Below are positions 39,587 through 47,306 of a DNA stretch of 64,000 bases, piece after piece; the first letter of the stretch is position 1, and every line of letters starts with the position of its first letter. This DNA is from Psychrobacter immobilis (GTDB lineage Bacteria > Pseudomonadota > Gammaproteobacteria > Pseudomonadales > Moraxellaceae), in the NCBI GenBank assembly GCA_904846145.1, contig CAJGZL010000001.1, positions 1,736,001 to 1,800,000 on the forward strand, read 5' to 3'. Made by a program: the position numbers and the translations under genes. Under the pieces are notes generated by a model. It worked only from the letters and a program-made list of their open reading frames with translations. It ran no database searches and was not told where the DNA came from.

Positions 39587-41179
39587 ATGCTTACAGAAAC
39601 TATAACCCGTTCTAGGTTAACCGATGACTTTGAGTCAAGACATTCTAGTCCTGACAGCTTTAAAACTCATCATAGAAACAGTGAAGCGAAATCTGTTAGC
39701 ACCAACACAAGTGTTATGAGCGTATTTGAGCATCAACGCTTGACGGTCAATGACTTTAGTCAAGCGGCTGATTTTGATTGGCTCTTAACCCAAGAGTTTG
39801 CCGTTTTTAGTTTCAAGCGTCAGAGTGGACAGTGGCAGCTAAAAGTCGGTCATTACATCGGCATTATTGTACTGCCAAGTAGTATGACGCTGGAGATATT
39901 GCCGAAGCCTATTAATGAAAGCAACAGTATTAATAGCCGCCAAGACCCTAAAGATATCGCTGTAACACGCCTGTGGGTGCAGCAGATGTTAGGTGATTTA
40001 TTTCATAAAGACTGCGATCGGCAGCCCCATTATAAGACCTTAGATCAGCTCAGCGGTGATGTCGAGGTGCTAGCATCACTACCCATGCAGACCTTGCCGA
40101 TATCCGAATGGTTGATTAAGCAGTTTATGCAGCTGATAGCACTCTACAAACCGACACAAGGTTATCAGACCCTCACTCAGAACGCTTCTAGCTTGCAGGG
40201 CAAGTTATTGATCAAAGAGCAGCTAAGACATAATGGCGCACAGCCGCATAAAATGATCAGCGAAGTGAGTCATTTAAGCCAAGATACGCTAAGTAATCGC
40301 CTAATCAAAAGCGCGTTAGGTTTACTAGAACCGCTATTATCTCAGTCTTTATCTTCACAACACTTAAGCTTAGTACCCTCATTATCCGCTAAGTATTTAT
40401 CAGCATGGCGTGCGGTAAGCGCTTTTAGTACCCATGAGCTGCGCCAGCTCAGCGCCCTGTATAAGTCGGCTAAAACCCAGCTCAATACTCAGCCTTTGAT
40501 ACGCTCTCAGCTCCATATAGCACAGCAGCTTTTGGACTGGGCTTACTGGTTACTGTGCAGACAACAAGCAAGCCTACAAACAGGCAGTAGCCTTAAGTTA
40601 AATCATACAAATGATACCTTTAGAGCTACAGCATCTAATCAGCCGCGATTGTGTCTATTATTCAATATGAACCAAGCTTTTGAGCAATGGGCAAGTTTGC
40701 GTATCACGAAGATGTTTGCGCAATTCGATGATGGCTATCAGGCACTTTATCAAGCGCAGCATAGCTGGCTGCGCGATCAGTGGGGACAGAACTGCTTGTC
40801 TATACGGCCTGACTTACTTGTTGGTCAAAATACGCCTCGTGATAATACTTATGACAACAACTATGACAATACAAAGGTTTTGACGTACAGCCATGTCATA
40901 GATATTAAATGGAAGGCTTTAGCGCAGGCCAATGCCATTAGTGCTAGCGATGCTTATCAATTAACCAGCTACGCGCAAGCTTATCAAGCCACGCAAGCTT
41001 GGCTAGTTTATCCTGTCATTGATCACACGCGCCAACCTGTTGCTCTACAGCAGCACCGCTCAACGAGTCGCTCAGAGCAGACCAATCACACTCAGCTATG
41101 GCTTATGCCCTTTAATGTATTGACAGGGACTTTGAACGACTGGCAATCAATAAATAAATCATTGATTACTAAAAAGTGA
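39587..41179 (+). CDS. mcrC: McrC-like nuclease subunit of a type IV restriction system
   Basis: Partner of the preceding NTPase. The N-terminal half (VFEHQRLTVNDF...FAVFSFKRQSGQWQLKVGHYIGIIVLPSSMTLEILPKP) matches the McrC N-domain that contacts the McrB ring. The C-terminal PD-(D/E)xK nuclease site is visible as RPDLLV (Asp409) and IDIKWKA (Asp439-x-Lys441). 530 residues versus 348 in E. coli McrC, so it carries extra sequence, including a Ser/Thr-rich leader of ~43 residues; an in-frame ATG at 39716 could be the true start. Together the pair should cut modified foreign DNA. Confidence 0.88.
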   Translation: MLTETITRSRLTDDFESRHSSPDSFKTHHRNSEAKSVSTNTSVMSVFEHQRLTVNDFSQAADFDWLLTQEFAVFSFKRQSGQWQLKVGHYIGIIVLPSSMTLEILPKPINESNSINSRQDPKDIAVTRLWVQQMLGDLFHKDCDRQPHYKTLDQLSGDVEVLASLPMQTLPISEWLIKQFMQLIALYKPTQGYQTLTQNASSLQGKLLIKEQLRHNGAQPHKMISEVSHLSQDTLSNRLIKSALGLLEPLLSQSLSSQHLSLVPSLSAKYLSAWRAVSAFSTHELRQLSALYKSAKTQLNTQPLIRSQLHIAQQLLDWAYWLLCRQQASLQTGSSLKLNHTNDTFRATASNQPRLCLLFNMNQAFEQWASLRITKMFAQFDDGYQALYQAQHSWLRDQWGQNCLSIRPDLLVGQNTPRDNTYDNNYDNTKVLTYSHVIDIKWKALAQANAISASDAYQLTSYAQAYQATQAWLVYPVIDHTRQPVALQQHRSTSRSEQTNHTQLWLMPFNVLTGTLNDWQSINKSLITKK

Positions 41180-41262
41180 AGCTATTTTGGCTAAAATTTT
41201 AAGCTAATAAAAAGCTGTTTGATAAAAATTAGACTTTATTTTAAATAAATTGAAAATAGCGG

Positions 41263-41291
41263 TTGACAGCATCTGCTTTTGCCCTTAATAT
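41263..41291 (+). promoter_or_regulatory. Sigma-70 promoter of the tRNA cluster
   Basis: TTGACA (41263-41268) and TAATAT (41286-41291) separated by 17 nt, a near-consensus promoter, followed by a GC-rich discriminator (GTGCACCTC). It lies about 90 bp before the first tRNA, as expected for a strong stable-RNA promoter. Confidence 0.8.
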
Positions 41292-41379
41292 GTGCACCTC
41301 GATAGCGAGGAACGTTAGCCAGTTAGCAGCTTTGCTAGTTTGTTAAAACAACACGTTTTATCGAGATGATAGAGTACAT

Positions 41380-41456
<77 letters not shown>

Positions 41457-41467
41457 TCTATTTCAAG

Positions 41468-41487
41468 AGCCTTACAGGCTTTTTTTT
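41468..41487 (+). terminator. Short hairpin with T-tract after tRNA-Pro
   Basis: AGCCT-TAC-AGGCT followed by eight T, between tRNA-Pro and tRNA-Arg. The stem is only 5 bp, so it may act as a partial terminator or processing element and lower expression of the two following tRNAs. Confidence 0.5.
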
Positions 41488-41563
41488 ATGTATAATGCTT
41501 TAATTGCTCAAAGTCAGTTATTTGAATGAGAGCAAAAGCTAAATATATAAAAAGCCCTTAAGA

Positions 41564-41640
41564 GCGCCTGTAGCTCAGCTGGATAGAGCATCTCCCTTCT
41601 AAGGAGGTGGCCGCAGGTTCGAATCCTGCCAGGCGCACCA
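41564..41640 (+). tRNA. tRNA-Arg (anticodon TCT)
   Basis: 77 nt from GCGCCTG to CAGGCGC-A-CCA, T arm GGTTCGAATCC, anticodon loop CTTCTAA giving TCT (reads AGA/AGG). CCA is encoded. Confidence 0.96.
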
Positions 41641-41679
41641 TTTAGCCTGTCAATATTGCTGATCGTTGGCAACAGTTAT

Positions 41680-41756
41680 GGCGGTTGTAGCTCAGTTGGT
41701 AGAGCCCCGGGTTGTGATCTCGGTTGTCGTGGGTTCGAGTCCCATCAGTCGCCCCA
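41680..41756 (+). tRNA. tRNA-His (anticodon GTG)
   Basis: Includes the encoded extra G at -1 (41680) opposite discriminator C73, the hallmark of tRNA-His. Acceptor GCGGTTG pairs with CAGTCGC with one G-T pair; anticodon loop TTGTGAT gives GTG. CCA is encoded. Confidence 0.95.
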
Positions 41757-42193
41757 TATTTTATAGTATCTATAACTCATTAATTGTTAAAACTACTTAT
41801 GCCTCTTTTGGCATTTTTTTTCGTCTGCATTTTATATTTTTCATAATGACTAGCATTATATTTATGCCAATCATTTTTGTACTTGCTACTCCCTACCTAC
41901 GGCTTGACCTTATTTTTATTACCTTTTTAGTATATAATTATTAAGAATATTTAAATAATACTTCAGATTATATTAATTTTTAGTGAAGATAGGCAATCCT
42001 CTGACTGCGTTTCAAGCAAAAGATTATTAGGGATGCGGATAGCACTCTTCTTAAAAAAAACTTAAAGTGTGTTAACGTATTTATATTCTCATGTAAAGTC
42101 CAAAATAAACGATTTACCTTGTGTGGCATCTAGTAGGTGGTTTATTTTCTACGGTTGGGTAGATTAACCAATGAGCCGTTAAGGAAATTATCA
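41757..42193 (+). other. Intergenic region after tRNA-His
   Basis: About 437 bp without a gene. It contains a terminator hairpin (41799-41820). The remainder is strongly AT-rich; it probably includes the promoter of the AraC regulator but I cannot point to one. Confidence 0.5.
41799..41820 (+). terminator. Terminator after tRNA-His
   Basis: ATGCC-TCTTTT-GGCAT followed by T7, 43 bp after the tRNA end; closes the tRNA transcript. Confidence 0.7.
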
Positions 42194-43138
42194 ATGGACG
42201 CATTAAGCGTATTGCTACAGAACGTAAATTTGCTCGAGACCAAATACTATCGTTTGAATGGGGCCGGCAATTGGTCTTATTCTATTGATAAAAAGGATAC
42301 TATTTTATTTTATCTTGTGCTATCTGGTGGGTTTTGTATCGATGTTGGAGAGGAGGTAAGACAGACGAATGCAGGCGATATTTTGATGATATCTGACGCC
42401 TCTCAGCATATTAGTTACGCGCTTGGCTATAATGGCTATAATGGCGATGATGCAAAGCCTTTAGATCAAGTGCTGGCGGCTAATCAAGACCGTGTGGTTC
42501 AGCTGGGCAGCAAAGGCGATATGAATGCTTGTTTAATCTTGATTGAGTGCCAATATGATAAAGAGATGATCCGTCCTTTGTTATCAGTATTGCCTACATT
42601 ACTGCCTGAGCTGAGTGAGAAATCTGATGGCAGATTTGGGGTGGTTGATGTTGAAGTCAAGTTATTGACTTTAGAATCCGAAAAAGAGCGTATGGGTAGA
42701 ACGGCGGTCATCAATCATTGGGCCAGTATTATGATGATTGAGTGTTTGCGAACTTATGTGGAAAGTATGCCTGAAGCAACTGATAACTGGTTAAAAGCGC
42801 TGAAAGATCCGTATTTGGCAAAAGCAATAGTGGCTATGCATTATGAGCCTAATAAAGCTTGGACTATTAATAAGCTTGCTGAGGTTGCAGGTATGTCGCG
42901 CTCAAGTTTTGCTCAGCGTTTCAAGGATGTCGTAGGTATGCCGCCATTGACTTATCTGATCGATTACCGCTTGCGTCTAGCAGCACGTTATTTGCGTCTG
43001 CAACAGAATAGTATTAGTCGTATTAGCGAGCTGGTCGGTTATGCCTCAGACTCGACCTTTAGCCAAGCCTTTAAGCGGGTTTATGGTGTATCACCAAAAG
43101 CTTACCGCCAGATGCACCAAAAAAAGCTAATCGCTTAA
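42194..43138 (+). CDS. AraC-family transcriptional regulator
   Basis: An N-terminal cupin-like sensor (about residues 10-110 with FIVLSGGFCIDVGE-type strands and AGDILMISDASQHI), then the C-terminal double HTH: WTINKLAEVAGMSRSSFAQRFKDVVGMPPLTYLIDYRLRLAARYL and ISRISELVGYASDSTFSQAFKRVYGVSPKAYRQ. The ATG at 42194 has AAGGA 8 nt upstream; an in-frame GTG at 42137 is less likely. 314 residues. Target genes unknown; no obvious metabolic neighbour, with tRNAs upstream and a hypothetical gene downstream. Confidence 0.9.
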   Translation: MDALSVLLQNVNLLETKYYRLNGAGNWSYSIDKKDTILFYLVLSGGFCIDVGEEVRQTNAGDILMISDASQHISYALGYNGYNGDDAKPLDQVLAANQDRVVQLGSKGDMNACLILIECQYDKEMIRPLLSVLPTLLPELSEKSDGRFGVVDVEVKLLTLESEKERMGRTAVINHWASIMMIECLRTYVESMPEATDNWLKALKDPYLAKAIVAMHYEPNKAWTINKLAEVAGMSRSSFAQRFKDVVGMPPLTYLIDYRLRLAARYLRLQQNSISRISELVGYASDSTFSQAFKRVYGVSPKAYRQMHQKKLIA

Positions 43139-43190
43139 CTATGAATTTTGCTGAATGAGAACCTGCTCTACTGTGAAGCTCAATAGCATC

Positions 43191-43234
43191 GAAAAATAGC
43201 GTTAAGAAGCTATCATTCTTAACGCTATTTTTTA
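43191..43234. terminator. Terminator after the AraC regulator
   Basis: Perfect 17-bp stem AAAAATAGCGTTAAGAA / TTCTTAACGCTATTTTT with a 7-nt loop, followed by T. Confidence 0.9.
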
Positions 43235-43404
43235 TGGCTGATAAGTATTTCTTTATATCCATTAGTGCGAAAGCTGACAAGCTTTCGCAGTTAAGGTACT
43301 ATAGCCTAATAAGCTGGCGGCTTTTGCTTGAGCTATTATTGTTAAGCGTATGCGGCTACTTATAACAGGCGACTAGATTTACTTTTTATTGGTGCTAGCA
43401 GATT

Positions 43405-44529
43405 ATGACTCAACCGACGCTTAACACGACAGATAAAACTTCAGCTAAATCTAGCCATAAGCTTGCTAGCAATACGACTGCTACAGATAAGTCTACTACT
43501 ACTGAGCAGGCAACAGCTATAGAGCTGGCAACACAGCAGTCTGATAATATGTCACAAAACATCGCTGTTATAGCCCTTACTAAATCTGAGCTACTAGATT
43601 TATTTATAGTACCAGCCACCAGTATGATTGCTGAAACTGATGCTGGCGTACAAAGTTCATTTGATAAAGGTTTATCTGATAAAGGCTTACTTGCAAAGTA
43701 CAGTGATAGTGCCGTAGATGCTGTTGTTACTACTGCCAACGAAACTAGTGTTGCTGATCAGCGTTTGGCTTTGTATCGTAATCAGCATGCGCGTACGCGT
43801 CTGCTATATCAAGCTTCTGCCAATAATCGTCCAACATATTTGGTACAAAATCTAAAGTCGCAATTTTTAGAGCGTCAGCAATATCTACTATCACAGCAAC
43901 TTGATAAGCGAGGATTGTTAGATATTGATGCTATTGAGCGTCTCTGGCAACAGCTTCATGTGGTTGATGATATCATCGCTGATATCGTAAGCCACATGCC
44001 TGCCCAGCAACCTGCAGGCTGGCAACTCACCGTCCAAGACGGTCATAACCCTTTATGCGTGCCGACGGTCGGTAAGCTCAAACATCCTAAGCCAATAGCA
44101 GATCTTGCCAGTCTCAACAGCTATGTGCTTAGTCACTTTGGCGTGAGTAGCTTTACCTATGATCGCGCTTACTATATTGGCCATGTCATCGGTTATTTAT
44201 TTAGCTGTTACTTTTGTGCGCATCTGTCGATTAGCTATGGCGTTACCGCACTTGGCTCTCAGGTAATCTTGGACTATGATTACGCCAGCCTTGAGACCCC
44301 GCATATGGTACGCTTATTACAAGGACTCGATGGCTACTGCAAAAAACGCATTTATCAGCTGGCGGTTATTTGTGCTAGATTGAGCGTCTATGCCAGTGAC
44401 AAGCGAATTGAGAAAATGCTCATTGCTGAGGTCAATGATTTTGATAAAAAACTCCAGCAGCAGCATTTAGATGTTTTGCTATTGCAAGGTATCATGCCTG
44501 ATAGTAGTGACTCGACGCCGCTTTTTTAG
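43405..44529 (+). CDS. Unrecognised 374-residue protein
   Basis: I do not recognise a family. Residues 1-60 are Ser/Thr/Lys-rich low complexity; residues 115-180 look helical (RLLYQASANNRPTYLVQN, FLERQQYLLSQQLDKRGLLDIDAIERLWQQLHVV). Residues 235-300 hold hydrophobic and aromatic stretches (YYIGHVIGYLFSCYFCAHLSISYG) that could form one or two membrane segments or a buried core. The C-terminus is helical again. Base composition matches the neighbours. It ends 50 bp before gspF on the same strand, so it may be co-transcribed with it. Confidence 0.75.
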   Translation: MTQPTLNTTDKTSAKSSHKLASNTTATDKSTTTEQATAIELATQQSDNMSQNIAVIALTKSELLDLFIVPATSMIAETDAGVQSSFDKGLSDKGLLAKYSDSAVDAVVTTANETSVADQRLALYRNQHARTRLLYQASANNRPTYLVQNLKSQFLERQQYLLSQQLDKRGLLDIDAIERLWQQLHVVDDIIADIVSHMPAQQPAGWQLTVQDGHNPLCVPTVGKLKHPKPIADLASLNSYVLSHFGVSSFTYDRAYYIGHVIGYLFSCYFCAHLSISYGVTALGSQVILDYDYASLETPHMVRLLQGLDGYCKKRIYQLAVICARLSVYASDKRIEKMLIAEVNDFDKKLQQQHLDVLLLQGIMPDSSDSTPLF

Positions 44530-44579
44530 AGTTAAATTGTTCACTAAATATTTTTAAGTAACCTTTCGCTCGCTCTAGG

Positions 44580-45794
44580 ATGCTCAAAGCTATGCCAGCT
44601 TACCACTACAAAGCGCTTGATGACCAAGGGGCGATGCAAAAGGGCCTGCTTGAGGGTGACTCGGCACGGCAAATACGTCAGCAGCTGCGTGACAAAGCAT
44701 GGACGCCCGTTGAGATTAACGCAGTCAACGATAAGCAAAGCTCAAGTAAAAGCCGTTATAAGAAGCCCTCTGCTTATGAGCTAGCTTTACTGACGCGCCA
44801 GCTATCGGTGTTGCTGGCAGCAGGTATTCCATTAGAAGAAACCTTAGCCGCTGTCGCCAAGCAATCACCCAAAACCCATATCAAGTCCTTAATGCTAGCG
44901 GTGCGCTCACATGTGTTAGAGGGCTTAAGTCTAGCTCGCGCGCTACAGCAAGCTGCTAGCTTTCCACCGCTATATATCGCCACCATTGCCGCTGGTGAGA
45001 AGTCAGGTCATCTAGATCTTATTCTTAATCAATTAGCCGACTACACCGAAAACCGCTTTGCCTTGCAAAAGAAAATCCAAGGGGCGATGATTTATCCTAT
45101 TGTGCTGATGGTTATGGCGCTGGCAGTGATCATCGGACTTATGAGTTTTGTTGTGCCCAAAATCGTCAAAGTCTTTGAGCAATCTGAGCAGGCTCTACCA
45201 CTCATCACTCAGATTGTACTGGCGTTATCGAATCTAATTACCCAATGGTGGTGGCTGATGCTCATAGTGTCAGTGGCAACCGCCTTTTTGTTTTATCGCT
45301 TTGCGCATACGCAAGCGGGCAAGTTAACTATTGACAGTGTAGTGCTTAGATTGCCTGTACTGGCTCGACTTTCCAAAGGGCTCAATGCCGCGCGTTTTGC
45401 CAGTACATTGGCGATATTAGTGCGCTCAGGTGTGCCTTTAATTGAAGCGCTACATATTGGCGCTGCGGTTACTACTAATTTGCATATTCAACGCACTATT
45501 ATCACTGCGTCTGATCGGGTCACCGAGGGTGCTAGTCTTTCAAGCCAGCTTGAGCGCTCCAGCTACTTTCCGCCCATGATGGTGCAGATGATAAAAAGTG
45601 GTGAAAACTCAGGTGAGCTTGAAAATATGCTGAGCCGCGCCGCCAATATGCAAGAAGCAGAGGCGACCAACTTTATCAGTACTTTACTTGCGCTATTAGA
45701 GCCATTGATGCTGGTGTTGATGGGTGTGGTGGTCATGATTATCGTTATGGCAGTGATGTTACCTATCGTTAATATGAATGATTTGGCAGGATGA
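44580..45794 (+). CDS. gspF: Type II secretion inner-membrane protein GspF
   Basis: Platform protein that couples the GspE ATPase to pseudopilin assembly. Two homologous halves, each with T2SSF character: LALLTRQLSVLLAAGIPLEETLAAVAKQ and ARFASTLAILVRSGVPLIEALHIGA; membrane segments around residues 170-190, 220-240 and 375-395. It starts MPAYHYKALDDQGAMQKGLLEG from the second ATG (44592), the GspF-typical N-terminus; the ATG at 44580 lies directly on AGG and is less suitable. Length ~400 matches GspF. gspG follows. Confidence 0.93.
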   Translation: MLKAMPAYHYKALDDQGAMQKGLLEGDSARQIRQQLRDKAWTPVEINAVNDKQSSSKSRYKKPSAYELALLTRQLSVLLAAGIPLEETLAAVAKQSPKTHIKSLMLAVRSHVLEGLSLARALQQAASFPPLYIATIAAGEKSGHLDLILNQLADYTENRFALQKKIQGAMIYPIVLMVMALAVIIGLMSFVVPKIVKVFEQSEQALPLITQIVLALSNLITQWWWLMLIVSVATAFLFYRFAHTQAGKLTIDSVVLRLPVLARLSKGLNAARFASTLAILVRSGVPLIEALHIGAAVTTNLHIQRTIITASDRVTEGASLSSQLERSSYFPPMMVQMIKSGENSGELENMLSRAANMQEAEATNFISTLLALLEPLMLVLMGVVVMIIVMAVMLPIVNMNDLAG

Positions 45795-45881
45795 GATACG
45801 TTTTAATAACAACTTTCATAAGTAGATAATTTTAAAATCATAGTCTATAGTGGCTATTAATCAAGCATATTATTTTTTAAA

Positions 45882-46373
45882 ATGAACCATGAATCACCAA
45901 GAGCGACGATATTAATGACGACTATAATTGATAAGAAACTAAACTCTAAAATACTACCTCATAGCCAATCTGGCTTTACCCTAATTGAAATCATGGTTGT
46001 TATCGTGATTTTAGCTATTTTGGCAGGCTTGGTCGTGCCAAGAGTCGTTGGACAAAGTGATAAAGCTCGTGTGAAAACGACAGAAACCGCATTGGCTACC
46101 GTATCTAATGCCTTAGATATGTATAAAGTGGATAACTCGCGCTATCCCACAACAGCGCAAGGCTTGGATGCCCTAATTACCCCGCCAGCGGATGCCAAAA
46201 ACTATCCTGATGGTGGCTATATAAAAGGCGGCTATCCCACAGATGGTTGGGAGAATGAGATGCAATATGTCGCTCCTGGCAGTGAAGGTAAGCCTTATGA
46301 TTTATTCTCTTTAGGTGGCGATAACCAGCAGGGCGGAGAAGGTCTCGATGCGGATATCTATGCTCAGATTTAG
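45882..46373 (+). CDS. gspG: Type II secretion major pseudopilin GspG
   Basis: Major pseudopilin, cleaved and N-methylated by prepilin peptidase. The prepilin motif is SGFTLIEIMVVIVILAILAGLVVPRVVG, cleaved after the Gly; the C-terminal globular part has the GspG hallmarks DNSRYPTTAQGLDALI, GGYIKGGYPTDGWENEMQYV and FSLGGDNQQGGEGLDADI (calcium-binding loop). At 163 residues from the ATG at 45882 the leader is unusually long (~30); the ATG at 45915 would give a shorter one, and neither has a clear ribosome binding site. Confidence 0.93.
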   Translation: MNHESPRATILMTTIIDKKLNSKILPHSQSGFTLIEIMVVIVILAILAGLVVPRVVGQSDKARVKTTETALATVSNALDMYKVDNSRYPTTAQGLDALITPPADAKNYPDGGYIKGGYPTDGWENEMQYVAPGSEGKPYDLFSLGGDNQQGGEGLDADIYAQI

Positions 46374-46682
46374 TCTCATATAAAGACTTCGCTCGAGCAG
46401 ATTGCTGTTAGCTACTTATGATATCAACCAGTAAAGTCTTATTGGTTGATATTTTTATTGCCGATCCTTTATTGCGGCTTGAAAACTCGTATTTCTATCA
46501 TGTATCTTACTTACAGCAGTGATGTTGCGATCATTGCTTTTATTATTGTATAGACGATAATTGACATCATAAACACCGAATATTAAAACCATCTTAGAAC
46601 TACTGTTAAGAAATTACCGTTATAAAAACTACCTTTGCAAAATTCAAGCTTCAAGAATACAAAATAATAAGGTGCTCTCTTT
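46374..46682 (+). other. Intergenic region gspG to the DsbD-alpha gene
   Basis: About 309 bp with a terminator (46421-46456) in its first part. The rest is AT-rich and probably carries the promoter for the following gene; nothing else is recognisable. Confidence 0.45.
46421..46456 (+). terminator. Terminator after gspG
   Basis: ATATCAACCA ... TGGTTGATAT with a 12-nt loop, followed by TTTT, 47 bp after the gspG stop codon. Confidence 0.65.
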
Positions 46683-47213
46683 ATGTCTTTTAACTTATCA
46701 AAAAAGTCTCATGTTGTGAAGTCAGCCTTAACTAGCGCAGTGCTGGTAGCTACAATGGGCGCGACAACTATGACGGCTCAAGCCGCGGGTCTCAGTGACT
46801 TATTCGGTAATAATAAAAGCTCATCATCCAAGTTTTTGTCAGTAGACAAAGCCTTTGGGGTAGTCGATACCGCAAAGACGACTTCTAAAGGTACGCAGCT
46901 AGCTATTAAATTCAAGATCACCCCAGAGCATTATGTTTATAAAGACCGTTTGACTTTGACTTTTCCTAAAGGGGTGCGAGCTACGCCATTTACCTTTAGC
47001 CAGTCGCCCGTCTCGGTGAATGACCCTACTTTTGGTCGCGTACCCGTATTCGATCAAGCCACTATGATTGCCACGACGACCTTGACTTCTACTAATGGCA
47101 AACCGCTTAAAAACGCTGATTTAGTCATTGGTTGGCAAGGTTGTGCCAAAGCAGGACTGTGCTATCCGCCTGAAAAGATTAAAACGAGCGTAAATATCTT
47201 AGCGGCTAAGTAG
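46683..47213 (+). CDS. Free-standing DsbD alpha-domain (nDsbD-like) protein
   Basis: Periplasmic protein of 176 residues: signal peptide to about TAQAAG, then an immunoglobulin-like DsbD alpha domain with the redox pair Cys154 and Cys160 in WQGCAKAGLCYPPEK, spaced as the E. coli DsbD Cys103/Cys109 pair. It is highly similar to the first ~180 residues of the DsbD encoded 93 bp downstream (same LSDLFxNNKS start and GxQLAxxFxITPEHYVYKD block), so it looks like a duplication of the alpha domain alone. It lacks membrane and thioredoxin parts and would need another electron donor. Confidence 0.85.
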   Translation: MSFNLSKKSHVVKSALTSAVLVATMGATTMTAQAAGLSDLFGNNKSSSSKFLSVDKAFGVVDTAKTTSKGTQLAIKFKITPEHYVYKDRLTLTFPKGVRATPFTFSQSPVSVNDPTFGRVPVFDQATMIATTTLTSTNGKPLKNADLVIGWQGCAKAGLCYPPEKIKTSVNILAAK

Positions 47214-47306
47214 CCCTTAAATGACTCGTTAATAATGAGCTTATCGTTCATTATTATAAAAGCAATCAGCAGCAAGTTTCAAACATAAGCAATAAAGGTA
47301 GCTTTC

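Noticed and set aside
41666..41944. Open frame starting inside tRNA-His
   Set aside because: Overlaps a confident tRNA and its terminator; AT-driven hydrophobic translation.
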